Shown piece after piece: positions 8,169-15,034 of a stretch of 33,495 bases of DNA. The notes beneath the pieces were generated by a model, which saw only the letters and a program-made list of their open reading frames with translations, was not told the DNA's origin and did no database searches. The first letter of the stretch is position 1; every line of letters begins with the position of its first letter. Origin of the DNA: Candidatus Poribacteria bacterium (GTDB taxonomy: Bacteria > Poribacteria > WGA-4E > WGA-3G); the NCBI GenBank assembly GCA_022827885.1, contig JAJEIP010000067.1:1-33495 (forward strand), written 5' to 3'. The translations under genes and the position numbers were made by a program.

Positions 8169-8765
8169 TCAATTATTTCCAGTATTTTTGAGAGAACCAG
8201 CTTTGGAAAAAGCACTTTCAAGCTGCGCACTCAGAGAGTTAGAGGCAGGAAGCGATATCTCATCCGTCATTTCACAGGAGCATTCTGTCGTGTTGAGATC
8301 CGTTCCACATTCTGGACATAAACCTTTGCACGCTTCAGAGCAGAGCGACCATGTTGGTATTTCAAGAACAAGTGCCCGCCGGACATCTTCTGAAATATCT
8401 AACGTTTCCCCATCGTAGTATCGCTCATCATCTTCATCCATTTCTGACGATGTATCCCCAATAGAAAATAGCAAGTCAAGCGTTGTTGCTATGTCCACTT
8501 CAAACGGGTTGATACAGCGTCGACACTCCACTAAAACAGTGGTATCAACATCGGTCGTTATATAGATATTATCGCCCCCTTGGCGAAAGAGACCGACGCT
8601 GCATGACAAAGGCTTAATAAATTCTGCCTCCTCGTAAGTCAAACCGAGGGACTCAGACGGGACAAGTGCTTCGTATTCCTTGAAGTCCTCGTGTCGAAGG
8701 TCTTTCACGTTGAACACTAAAGTATCTTTCACGCCTTCCTTCATATCGAATTTTACCTCAAGCAC
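8169..8765 (-). CDS. yceD: YceD/DUF177 family protein
   Basis: The DUF177/YceD family is linked to 23S rRNA accumulation and is nearly always next to rpmF, as here. The 198-aa protein has the family core VECRRCINPFEVDI (residues about 80-93), the acidic EMDEDDERYYDGETLDISEDVRRALVLEIP region and the C-terminal CxxxCKGLCPECGTDLN. Four or more cysteines in the second half may bind a metal. The listed start is a GTG at 8765 with poor ribosome site; an ATG seven codons later (8744) with GAGG 11 bases before it is an alternative. Function in this organism is inferred from family and neighbours. Confidence 0.88.
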   Translation of the reverse strand: MLEVKFDMKEGVKDTLVFNVKDLRHEDFKEYEALVPSESLGLTYEEAEFIKPLSCSVGLFRQGGDNIYITTDVDTTVLVECRRCINPFEVDIATTLDLLFSIGDTSSEMDEDDERYYDGETLDISEDVRRALVLEIPTWSLCSEACKGLCPECGTDLNTTECSCEMTDEISLPASNSLSAQLESAFSKAGSLKNTGNN

Positions 8766-8867
8766 CTATGAGATACCGTCTTCAAATTTACCCGGTTTCC
8801 GTGATCATCAAACACCGAAAGGGGATGAGACACGCTGGTGGTTCTATCTTCTAAACCTTAACACACC

Positions 8868-10190
8868 TTAAAAATCGACTTCCTCTTCGATCCTAATGAG
8901 TTGTGCCTCGTCCTTTACATCTTCAAGCGTATAAATCTCTGCGAGTGCGGCTTTCATGTTTTTCTCTTGTGCCTTGTGGGTCAACATTACAAGGGACACG
9001 GTCTCCATGCCGTGCGGATCCTTTTGGATAACAGACGCGATGCTAATCTGCCAGTTTCCCAAAATTGTCCCGATCTTTGCGAGAACGCCGGGTCGGTCAG
9101 CAACCACAAAACGGATGTAATAGCGGGTCTCAATATCGTCAATAGGACATACATCAACTTCCGCCTGTGTCCCTGCGAGCCACGCCCGTGAAATCGGAGT
9201 GCTTACACCTTGCTGCACAGATTTCGCGGCATCAATGATGTCAGCAACAACGGCACTCGCTGTTGGCATCTCGCCAGCTCCCTGTCCATAAAAGAGGGTC
9301 GGTCCGACAGCATCACCGATAACACAAACCGCGTTGAACGCCCCCCCGACATTCGCTAACAAACTCCGCTCTGGCACAAGCGTCGGATGCACACGTGCTT
9401 CCACACGGTTTCCGTCGGTGAGTTTCGCGATTGCGAGGAGTTTAATGACGTAACCCAGCTCGCGAGCGTATTGAATCTCTTTCTGGGTGATACCCGTAAT
9501 ACCTTCAACATGGAATTGCGACAGTGAAATATTACTCCGATAGGCGAGGGCGATCAGGAGAATGAGTTTTTGTGCGGCATCAATTCCTTCAACATCAAGC
9601 GTTGGATCGGCTTCGGCGTATCCCTTGTCCTGTGCAACTTTGAGTACATCTGAAAAGTCCACAGCCCGCTCGTGCATTTCGGTCAACATATAGTTACACG
9701 TCCCGTTCACAATACCGTAAAGGGAGTGGATCTGGTTGCCAGCGAAACTCTCTTGTAGGGTTTTAATGATCGGAATGCCGCCTGCCGTGCTTGCCTCGAA
9801 ATTGAGACTGACTTGGCGTTCTGAAGCCAGTTGGAAGAGCTCACCACCGTGTTCTGCGAGAAGGGCTTTGTTTGCTGTGACGACGTGTTTGCCATTTTGG
9901 ATGGCGCGTTTAATGAGGGAGTGTGCTGTTGTGACACCACCGATAAGTTCAACAACGATATCGATTTCCGGATTGTCAACGACCGCTGCGGGATCCGTTG
10001 TCAGACAATCTATAGGAAGTTCAACACCTTGCCGCGTCGCAGGTAACGTTCGTTTTGCTATTTTTTTCAGGCATAATTCGGTGCCACTATTTTTGGCGAT
10101 GAGGGAATTCTGATTCATCAGAATTTTGGAAACGCCTGTGCCGACAGTACCCCATCCTAAAATGCCAACATTAATACACGACTTGTTCAC
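8868..10190 (-). CDS. hom: homoserine dehydrogenase
   Basis: Homoserine dehydrogenase reduces aspartate semialdehyde to homoserine, the branch point to threonine and methionine. The 440-aa protein has the NAD(P)-binding [12 protein letters not shown] at residues 9-20, VVELIGG near 80, [13 protein letters not shown] near 105, [11 protein letters not shown] near 165 and [21 protein letters not shown]-terminal ACT domain (from about 355, [15 protein letters not shown]) suggests feedback control, usually by threonine. This is the single-function form without aspartokinase. The start is a GTG with GGAGGG about 10 bases upstream. It lies 75 bp downstream of tRNA-Pro on the same strand and may share its transcript. 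Threonine synthase and homoserine kinase are not in the window. Confidence 0.96.
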   Translation of the reverse strand: MNKSCINVGILGWGTVGTGVSKILMNQNSLIAKNSGTELCLKKIAKRTLPATRQGVELPIDCLTTDPAAVVDNPEIDIVVELIGGVTTAHSLIKRAIQNGKHVVTANKALLAEHGGELFQLASERQVSLNFEASTAGGIPIIKTLQESFAGNQIHSLYGIVNGTCNYMLTEMHERAVDFSDVLKVAQDKGYAEADPTLDVEGIDAAQKLILLIALAYRSNISLSQFHVEGITGITQKEIQYARELGYVIKLLAIAKLTDGNRVEARVHPTLVPERSLLANVGGAFNAVCVIGDAVGPTLFYGQGAGEMPTASAVVADIIDAAKSVQQGVSTPISRAWLAGTQAEVDVCPIDDIETRYYIRFVVADRPGVLAKIGTILGNWQISIASVIQKDPHGMETVSLVMLTHKAQEKNMKAALAEIYTLEDVKDEAQLIRIEEEVDF

Positions 10191-10265
10191 TACTACAACT
10201 CCCTCCTTTCTTTACGATTTATTGCGCGATATATCACTTCTAAGACGATACTGCATATCCAGAGA

Positions 10266-10339
10266 TCGGGGCGACTGGATTCGAACCAGCGACCTCTTGA
10301 ACCCCATTCAAGCGCGCTTCCGGGCTGCGCCACGCCCCG
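10266..10339 (-). tRNA. tRNA-Pro (anticodon GGG)
   Basis: Minus-strand cloverleaf of 74 nt. The acceptor stem pairs CGGGGCG (complement of 10333-10339) with CGCCCCG (complement of 10267-10273), with discriminator A at 10266. The D stem is GCGC/GCGC; the anticodon stem CTTGA/TCAAG closes loop ATGGGGT, placing anticodon GGG at 10303-10305 with G37, as in proline tRNAs. The T arm contains TTCGAAT. The first base C1 also fits proline. CCA is not encoded. GGG reads CCC and CCU codons. Confidence 0.95.
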
Positions 10340-10363
10340 TTTGTAGCATCAATTTCCTTACAC

Positions 10364-10404
10364 TTGTATCAAGTCTTAATTGTATCAAGTCTTAATTGTA
10401 TCAC
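10364..10404. repeat. 16-bp tandem repeat upstream of tRNA-Pro
   Basis: The 16-bp unit TTGTATCAAGTCTTAA occurs at 10364-10379 and 10380-10395 without change, with a third partial copy to 10404. On the minus strand every unit holds TTGATACAA, so the -10-like word TACAA(T/G) is repeated every 16 bp. Confidence 0.85.
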
Positions 10405-10424
10405 AAATTCCTGTATAATGTCAA
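10395..10424 (-). promoter_or_regulatory. promoter of tRNA-Pro (and perhaps hom)
   Basis: On the minus strand TTGACA (10419-10424), an 18-bp spacer and TACAAT (10395-10400), with TG one base before the -10 (extended -10). It lies about 55 bp before the tRNA. The tandem repeat supplies two more -10-like words downstream. Confidence 0.7.
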
Positions 10425-10587
10425 AAAAAATTGAGCATTGCTTGAGATTCGCCTCTGTATCCGACACGTCCATTGATTTCCTATCGTTGATTTTTCGTTT
10501 AAAATGTAAGGCAAGACTTCCGTATATCCGCGTTATGTTCAGATCACATACGGAGCCTCGCCCTCCATTCGATAAGAACACGATAGG

Positions 10588-11373
10588 TTAGGCAAAACCC
10601 ATCCCTTTTAGATTCTTGAGACTGATGCCTAAACTTTCAAACGGATCGCGCTCGTAGCAGGTGTCCTGCTCAATAATATACCACTCGACCTCTGCGTAGA
10701 TACAAGCGTCCAGAATAGCCTTCCAATTAAGGTTGCCTTCACCAATTTCCGCGAAGCGTTGCGTAGAGCCTTGCATCGCCATATCCTTGAGATGGATGAT
10801 GTCGGCACGCCTCTTTAACTGGCGAATCCAGGCGGCTGGGTCGCCTCCACCGTGCTGAATCCAGTAGGTATCCAGTTCACTTTTAAAGTAATTCGGATCG
10901 CTTTCCGCATACAGAATCTCTAACCCAGTGCGCCCGTTATGACGCTCCAACTCGAAACTATGGTTATGATAGGAGAACGTCACGCCGCCTTCAGCAAGGC
11001 GCGCCGCGACTTCCGATGCCTCTCTTGCAAATCTGGCATATCCTTCTGCGGTTCGGTATTCGCCCGGAAGTCCGCCGATTGCGGCATGTTTGCATCCCCA
11101 CAACTGATGTTCATCAATAACGGATTGGGGTTCGTCCCGCATCTGTTCATAACTTGTATGCGTCGCAATAATACTGAGTCCCTCACCATCAACAATATTT
11201 TTTAGCGTGGCGGGTTCAATCGGACCGAGTGCGGAACATTGCACCGCCTCGTATCCGAGTTGCCGGACCTTTTTCATCGTTTCGGCGATGTCGGCTTCAG
11301 TTTTGGTAAATTCCCGAACAGTGTAAAGTTGCGCTGCGATCTGTTTCGCAGAAAGTTCATTTTGTGTTGCCAT
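10588..11373 (-). CDS. sugar phosphate isomerase/epimerase, xylose-isomerase-like TIM barrel
   Basis: The 261-aa protein fits the AP-endonuclease-2/xylose-isomerase-like TIM-barrel family. Recognisable parts are AAQLYTVREFTKTEADIAETMKKV at the N-terminus, FSYHNHSFEL in the middle, SELDTYWIQHGGGDPAAWI, IIHLKDM, and WYIIEQDTC followed by SLKNLKGMGF at the end. The E/D/H residues in these segments would form a divalent metal site. Substrate cannot be told from sequence; sugars or inositol derivatives are usual. The ATG at 11373 has AAGGAG 6-7 bases upstream. No signal peptide. It is divergent from the DUF1232 gene and has no partner genes that would reveal the pathway. Confidence 0.88.
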   Translation of the reverse strand: MATQNELSAKQIAAQLYTVREFTKTEADIAETMKKVRQLGYEAVQCSALGPIEPATLKNIVDGEGLSIIATHTSYEQMRDEPQSVIDEHQLWGCKHAAIGGLPGEYRTAEGYARFAREASEVAARLAEGGVTFSYHNHSFELERHNGRTGLEILYAESDPNYFKSELDTYWIQHGGGDPAAWIRQLKRRADIIHLKDMAMQGSTQRFAEIGEGNLNWKAILDACIYAEVEWYIIEQDTCYERDPFESLGISLKNLKGMGFA

Positions 11374-11408
11374 AATTTCTCCTTCTATCTGATCTATTCT
11401 ATTTATGG

Positions 11409-11566
11409 TAACCTAAGTTGCCACCTACCTATGAACATAGCACTCCGCTGGAGTGCAAGAGGTTGAACACACGATTTTCTATAGACATATCACCCCTCTG
11501 GGGTGAAGAAAGGTGCTGAAAAGGGTTCTTCAAACAGGCAAAACCTGTTAGTAGCAACTTGGATTA
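11409..11566. repeat. possible MITE-like element with imperfect terminal inverted repeats
   Basis: TAACCTAAGTTGCCAC (11409-11424) matches the reverse complement of 11551-11566 at 13 of 16 positions. The 158 bp between the outer ends contain three palindromes and no reading frame. No target-site duplication is clear, so mobility is unproven. Confidence 0.4.
11431..11506. repeat. pair of REP-like palindromes 50 bp apart
   Basis: GCACTCC-GCT-GGAGTGC (11440-11456) and TCACCCC-TCT-GGGGTGA (11490-11506) share the same 7-3-7 layout and the same left flank (ATGAACATA and ATAGACATA). Unit spacing is exactly 50 bp. They look like two members of one dispersed palindrome family. Confidence 0.65.
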
Positions 11567-11680
11567 TGGTAGTATACCAAAAAGGAATGTGCCGGTCAAA
11601 TTAATATTGAAAACTGACAGCTTTTAAATTTTAAAAAATTGATTTGCAGATAAAAAAGGATTTTGGTAAACTTTTAAATT

Positions 11681-12031
11681 ATGATGAATTCTTTTTTCTT
11701 CGGCGGTAACAAACCAGGTTCCTTTCGACTCTTCCGCCTGCTCCTTCATTTCCCAAATTTCGTCAAACTGGCATGGCGACTGTTTGTCGATGAACGTATC
11801 CCTGTCTATCGGAAAGCGATTCTCATCCTTGCCGAATTATTGGCAGTTGTGTTCGCTGTCGCCTATCTGGTGAATCCACTTGATTTCGATTTTATCCCAG
11901 TCTTTGGCAGGATTGACGATCTTCTCATTGGTGCGTTTGTGATTCTTGTGCCGGGTGCGTGGCTATTTATTCGGTTATCACCGGAACATATCGTTCGTGA
12001 ACATGTAGAACGAATTTCACGTGGGGAATAA
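11681..12031 (+). CDS. DUF1232 (YkvA-like) membrane protein
   Basis: The 116-aa protein has one strong hydrophobic segment (about residues 45-66, AILILAELLAVVFAVAYLV) followed by NPLDFDFIPVFGRIDDLLIG, which matches the DUF1232 core motif (SPiDliPdfipvlG-iDDl). A second hydrophobic stretch, AFVILVPGAWLFI, follows, so it is likely a small inner-membrane protein. The function of the family is unknown. The first two codons are both ATG (11681 and 11684) and no good ribosome site is visible. It precedes the HtrA gene by 177 bp on the same strand, which hints at, but does not prove, an envelope-stress connection. Confidence 0.82.
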   Translation: MMNSFFFGGNKPGSFRLFRLLLHFPNFVKLAWRLFVDERIPVYRKAILILAELLAVVFAVAYLVNPLDFDFIPVFGRIDDLLIGAFVILVPGAWLFIRLSPEHIVREHVERISRGE

Positions 12032-12080
12032 ATAGGGCTCGCTCAACCCAACGTATTTTTCCAACACATCACATTTTTCC

Positions 12081-12107
12081 CAACTTTTTTGCAACTTTAT
12101 TATCTAA
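12081..12107 (+). promoter_or_regulatory. sigmaE-like (ECF) promoter of the HtrA gene
   Basis: CAACTT (12081-12086), 16 bp, then TCTAA (12103-12107) resembles the E. coli sigmaE layout GAACTT-N16-TCtgA. It lies about 100 bp before the start of an HtrA protease, a classic sigmaE target. No sigma factor gene is in the window, so this is inference. Confidence 0.45.
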
Positions 12108-12159
12108 TAGGTGTGTCTTTAGGACGTAAGCACAGAATGAAAAATAAACGGTTCTGTCC

Positions 12160-12200
12160 ACCTCCAGGACCAGACCTAACACTCAATTATATTAGGAGGT
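12160..12200 (+). promoter_or_regulatory. anti-Shine-Dalgarno pairing in the HtrA leader
   Basis: ACCTCC at 12160-12165 is exactly complementary to the Shine-Dalgarno GGAGGT at 12195-12200. In the mRNA the two could pair across a 29-nt loop and hide the ribosome site. Only 6 bp pair, so any switch would be weak or helped by flanking pairs. Confidence 0.35.
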
Positions 12201-12208
12201 TTTACATC

Positions 12209-13891
12209 ATGTTCAGACTCAGCACCAGACTGCGTAACTCTGTAAAGGTAATTTTGGTCTTAGCAGTTCTCATTGTCGCTGCGGGTGTTATCATTGACCG
12301 GGATACAAATGAATTCACGCTACAGACTGCCGTTGGACAGACGAATGATACACTTCAAACATCAGAAGATTTCCAGCACTTGGAACGCGCAAATCGAGCA
12401 TTTATTGATTTAGTGGCGCGCACGCGTCCTGCTGTCGTCCAAATTACAACGACAACGCAACGGAATAGAATCATCACCCCCGAAAGACAACAGATAACCC
12501 CGGAGCAAGAAGAGCAATTTAGAGACTTTTTTGGAGATGAATTCTTCAGACGCTTTTTTCGAGAACAAGAACAGCCCGATCAACAAGCACCCCGCCAACG
12601 TATATTCCCGAATCCGGTCCCCGTTAGGGGTGTTGGCTCTGGGGTGATTGTCAGTGACGATGGCTATATACTTACCAACAACCACGTCATTGAACGGAGC
12701 GATGAAATCAGAGTCACCTTATCAAATGGCAAAGAGTATTCAGCGGAATTAGTTGGCCGCGATGCCGCCGGGACCGAAGTTAGCGGGACCGATTTGGCAG
12801 TTCTCAAAATTGACGCTGAGGGACTTCCAACACTTCCATTTGGTGATTCGGATCAGCTTGAAGTTGGCGAATGGGTGATTGCCATCGGAACCCCCCTCAA
12901 TTTTTCTCAAACTGTGACGCGAGGCATCGTGAGTGCGAAGGGGCGGCCTGGATGGTTCAGCGGTATCAAATACGGTAATTTCATACAGACGGATGCCCCC
13001 ATCAATCGAGGAAACAGTGGCGGTGCCTTGATCAACATTCGCGGCGAATTGGTTGGCATTAATACAGCGATTATCACCGGTGGTCTGTCCACAGGAAATA
13101 TCGGTATCGGCTTCGCCGTCCCGAGTAAAATGGCACAACAGGTCTTACCGCAACTCATTAAACATGGCAAAGTTGAGCGCGGTTGGCTCGGCATCAGCAT
13201 GAGAAATGTCGATCAGGATTTGGCAGAAAAGTTGAACTTCGATACACCGCGCGGTGCTTTCGTGCGTGGCGTTAGCAAAGGGAGCCCTGCAGATCAAGGT
13301 GGGATCCAACGTTCAGATGTCATCGTTGAATTTAATGGCGAAACAATCCGAGATATTAATGATCTGATGTATGTTGTCGCAGCAACAGAGGTCGGCAAAT
13401 CCGTTGAAGTCATAGTGCTCCGAGACGGTACTGAAGAAAAACGGTTGACCGTCAAGCTGGGCAAACGGACTGAAGAGGTTATCGCTAAACTCAACGCCCA
13501 GTTACAAGAAGCCGAAAATATGAGGCCAGAACTCAGAGGGGCACGATTAGACCGTGATGAACAGAAAGAAGCCTTTGCCGGACTTCAGGTCCAGAATCTG
13601 ACCCCCGCGATTGCTGAGCGTTACGGTTACGCGTCAGATGAGAAAGGTGTAGTCGTCACACAGGTTGAAAGCGGGAGCAACGCGGAGAAAAAAGGTATCG
13701 TTCCCGGATCGCTCATTCAAGAAATGGAGTGGACAGAGATTGGCGATCTTGCGTCCTATTCCCGTCTTGTGGAACAACTCGCGAACGAAAATAAAAAGCA
13801 GGTACTTCTCTATGTCAAGTCGCCAAATGGACAGGGAGGTGCGTACGTTACGATTAAAGTTTCCACATCAGACGATACATCAGACAGATAA
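12209..13891 (+). CDS. degP: HtrA/Deg-family periplasmic serine protease
   Basis: Deg proteases degrade or hold misfolded envelope proteins. I start the gene at ATG 12209, which has AGGAGGT ending 8 bases before it and begins a signal-anchor (MFRLSTRLRNSVKVILVLAV...); a frame open from 12089 adds 40 unlikely residues. The 560-aa protein has a hydrophobic N-terminus (residues about 12-29), a Q/E-rich linker region (90-130), the trypsin-like domain with His159 (TNNHV), Asp195 (TDLAVLK) and Ser270 (RGNSGGA), then two PDZ domains (from about 320, RGWLGIS, and from about 450, FAGLQVQNL). Just before Asp195 a small GTEVSGTD duplication is visible (GGGACCGA twice in DNA). Whether it is DegP, DegQ or DegS-like cannot be fixed from sequence alone; two PDZ domains favour DegP/DegQ. 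Confidence 0.93.
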   Translation: MFRLSTRLRNSVKVILVLAVLIVAAGVIIDRDTNEFTLQTAVGQTNDTLQTSEDFQHLERANRAFIDLVARTRPAVVQITTTTQRNRIITPERQQITPEQEEQFRDFFGDEFFRRFFREQEQPDQQAPRQRIFPNPVPVRGVGSGVIVSDDGYILTNNHVIERSDEIRVTLSNGKEYSAELVGRDAAGTEVSGTDLAVLKIDAEGLPTLPFGDSDQLEVGEWVIAIGTPLNFSQTVTRGIVSAKGRPGWFSGIKYGNFIQTDAPINRGNSGGALINIRGELVGINTAIITGGLSTGNIGIGFAVPSKMAQQVLPQLIKHGKVERGWLGISMRNVDQDLAEKLNFDTPRGAFVRGVSKGSPADQGGIQRSDVIVEFNGETIRDINDLMYVVAATEVGKSVEVIVLRDGTEEKRLTVKLGKRTEEVIAKLNAQLQEAENMRPELRGARLDRDEQKEAFAGLQVQNLTPAIAERYGYASDEKGVVVTQVESGSNAEKKGIVPGSLIQEMEWTEIGDLASYSRLVEQLANENKKQVLLYVKSPNGQGGAYVTIKVSTSDDTSDR

Positions 13892-13935
13892 TTAGCAGCG
13901 TGGACTCGTTATATTGCGTGTTCATGGATTAACGC

Positions 13936-13986
13936 TTGACGGATAGTTGTTTTTGTGGTATACTCCTCGGCAACAACTATCCGTCA
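13936..13986 (+). promoter_or_regulatory. consensus promoter inside a perfect 15-bp inverted repeat
   Basis: TTGACG (13936-13941), 17 bp, TATACT (13959-13964) is a strong sigma70 promoter for the MDR gene 48 bp downstream. Arms 13937-13951 (TGACGGATAGTTGTT) and 13972-13986 are exact reverse complements. One arm overlaps the -35, the other covers the expected transcription start, which is the layout of a repressor operator. No T-run follows, so it is unlikely to be a terminator. Confidence 0.7.
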
Positions 13987-14011
13987 TTATATTAAGAGGT
14001 TGAGATTAAAA

Positions 14012-15013
14012 ATGAAGGCACAACGGGTTATTTGGCCCGATCGCGCCAAAGTTGACATTGAGACGTTTATGCTTCCGCCCGTCGACGATGATGAAGTGCT
14101 TGTTGCAACGCAATGCACACTCATCAGTCCCGGCACAGAACGCGCGTTTCTATTGGGACTTCCGAATGCACAAGGCAGGTATCCGGCGCGTCCGGGTTAC
14201 AGCAATATTGGCAGAATAATAGAGTTGGGAAAAGCCGTCACTGATTGTGAGATAGGGGACCGCGTCGCTTCAACACAAGGACATACCAGCCATTTTGTGA
14301 CCGCACCCAGCCGCTTGCTAAAGATAGCATCCGAGGATGTGCCAGCCGAAGAGGCGGTTTTCTTTAATCTCGGCGCGATTGCGCTGCAAGGTATCCGCAA
14401 GGCGCGGATTGAATTGGGAGAAGCCACCCTGGTCTTGGGACAGGGACTTATCGGTTTATCGGCGCTGCAGCTTTCGAAACTGAGTGGCGCGTTGCCACTT
14501 ATCGCTGCAGATCTCACCGATAGTCGTCTTGAAATCTCTAAAAGAATAGGCGCGGACCATACCTTCAATCCAGAAGATACCGATTTCTCCGACCAGTTAG
14601 GCGACGCGACGCAAGGCGATGGACCTGCAGTTGTTATTGAGGCGACGGGTCATCCCGATGCGATCAGCACCGCTTTAGCCGTTGCGGGATGGGGGGCGCG
14701 GGTGGTGTTATTGGCGAGTACCCGTGGAGAAACACCGAGTGTGAATTTCTACCGCGATGTGCATAAAAAAGGGCTCATCTTGCAGGGTGCCCACAATTCT
14801 ATCCGACCGCGTCAAGAATCTTCACCCAATTTCTGGACGCTTGAAGCGGATAGCCGTTTGCTGTTATCGCTCATCGCGCAGAAACGCTTCAACGTTATTC
14901 CATTGATTAGCCATCGCGTCCCTGGAGAAGATGCAGCAAAAGCATATCAACTCCTCATGGCGTGGAACCCCGACTTACTCGGCGTTGTCCTTCAATGGAA
15001 CAGTAACATATAG
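14012..15013 (+). CDS. MDR-family (zinc-type) alcohol dehydrogenase-like oxidoreductase
   Basis: The product (333 aa from ATG 14012, AAGAGG 9-12 bases upstream) is a medium-chain dehydrogenase/reductase. The N-terminal GroES-like domain has DEVLVATQCTLISPGTER, the central Rossmann domain has VLGQGLIGLSALQL (about residue 147 onward) and VIEATGHPDAI. The GHE and four-cysteine signatures of classical zinc alcohol dehydrogenases are missing, so catalytic zinc may not be bound. The QCTLISPGTE subgroup includes sugar- and threonine-dehydrogenase-like enzymes; substrate unknown. A longer frame from 13955 starts within the operator repeat and is rejected. fusA begins 21 bp after its stop, so the two are probably co-transcribed. 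Confidence 0.87.
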   Translation: MKAQRVIWPDRAKVDIETFMLPPVDDDEVLVATQCTLISPGTERAFLLGLPNAQGRYPARPGYSNIGRIIELGKAVTDCEIGDRVASTQGHTSHFVTAPSRLLKIASEDVPAEEAVFFNLGAIALQGIRKARIELGEATLVLGQGLIGLSALQLSKLSGALPLIAADLTDSRLEISKRIGADHTFNPEDTDFSDQLGDATQGDGPAVVIEATGHPDAISTALAVAGWGARVVLLASTRGETPSVNFYRDVHKKGLILQGAHNSIRPRQESSPNFWTLEADSRLLLSLIAQKRFNVIPLISHRVPGEDAAKAYQLLMAWNPDLLGVVLQWNSNI

Positions 15014-15034
15014 ATCCAAATTTGTAAGGAAAAA

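Larger units (their letters stand above)
11374..11680. other. 307-bp divergent intergenic region rich in palindromes
   Basis: The region separates the isomerase (minus) from the DUF1232 gene (plus). It holds a pair of 17-bp palindromes, a third palindrome (AACAGG / CCTGTT, 11533-11549) and outer inverted repeats, described separately. From 11575 on it is AT-rich with the 10-bp word CTTTTAAATT at 11621 and 11671. I cannot assign a confident promoter for either gene. Confidence 0.6.

Noticed and set aside
10364-10404. CRISPR array
   Set aside because: Only 2.5 directly adjacent 16-bp units without spacers; this is a plain tandem repeat. No cas genes are present.
12089-12208. Longer reading frame upstream of the HtrA start
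   Set aside because: The added 40 residues have no family match and overlap the proposed promoter; ATG 12209 has a strong AGGAGGT and begins a signal-like segment.
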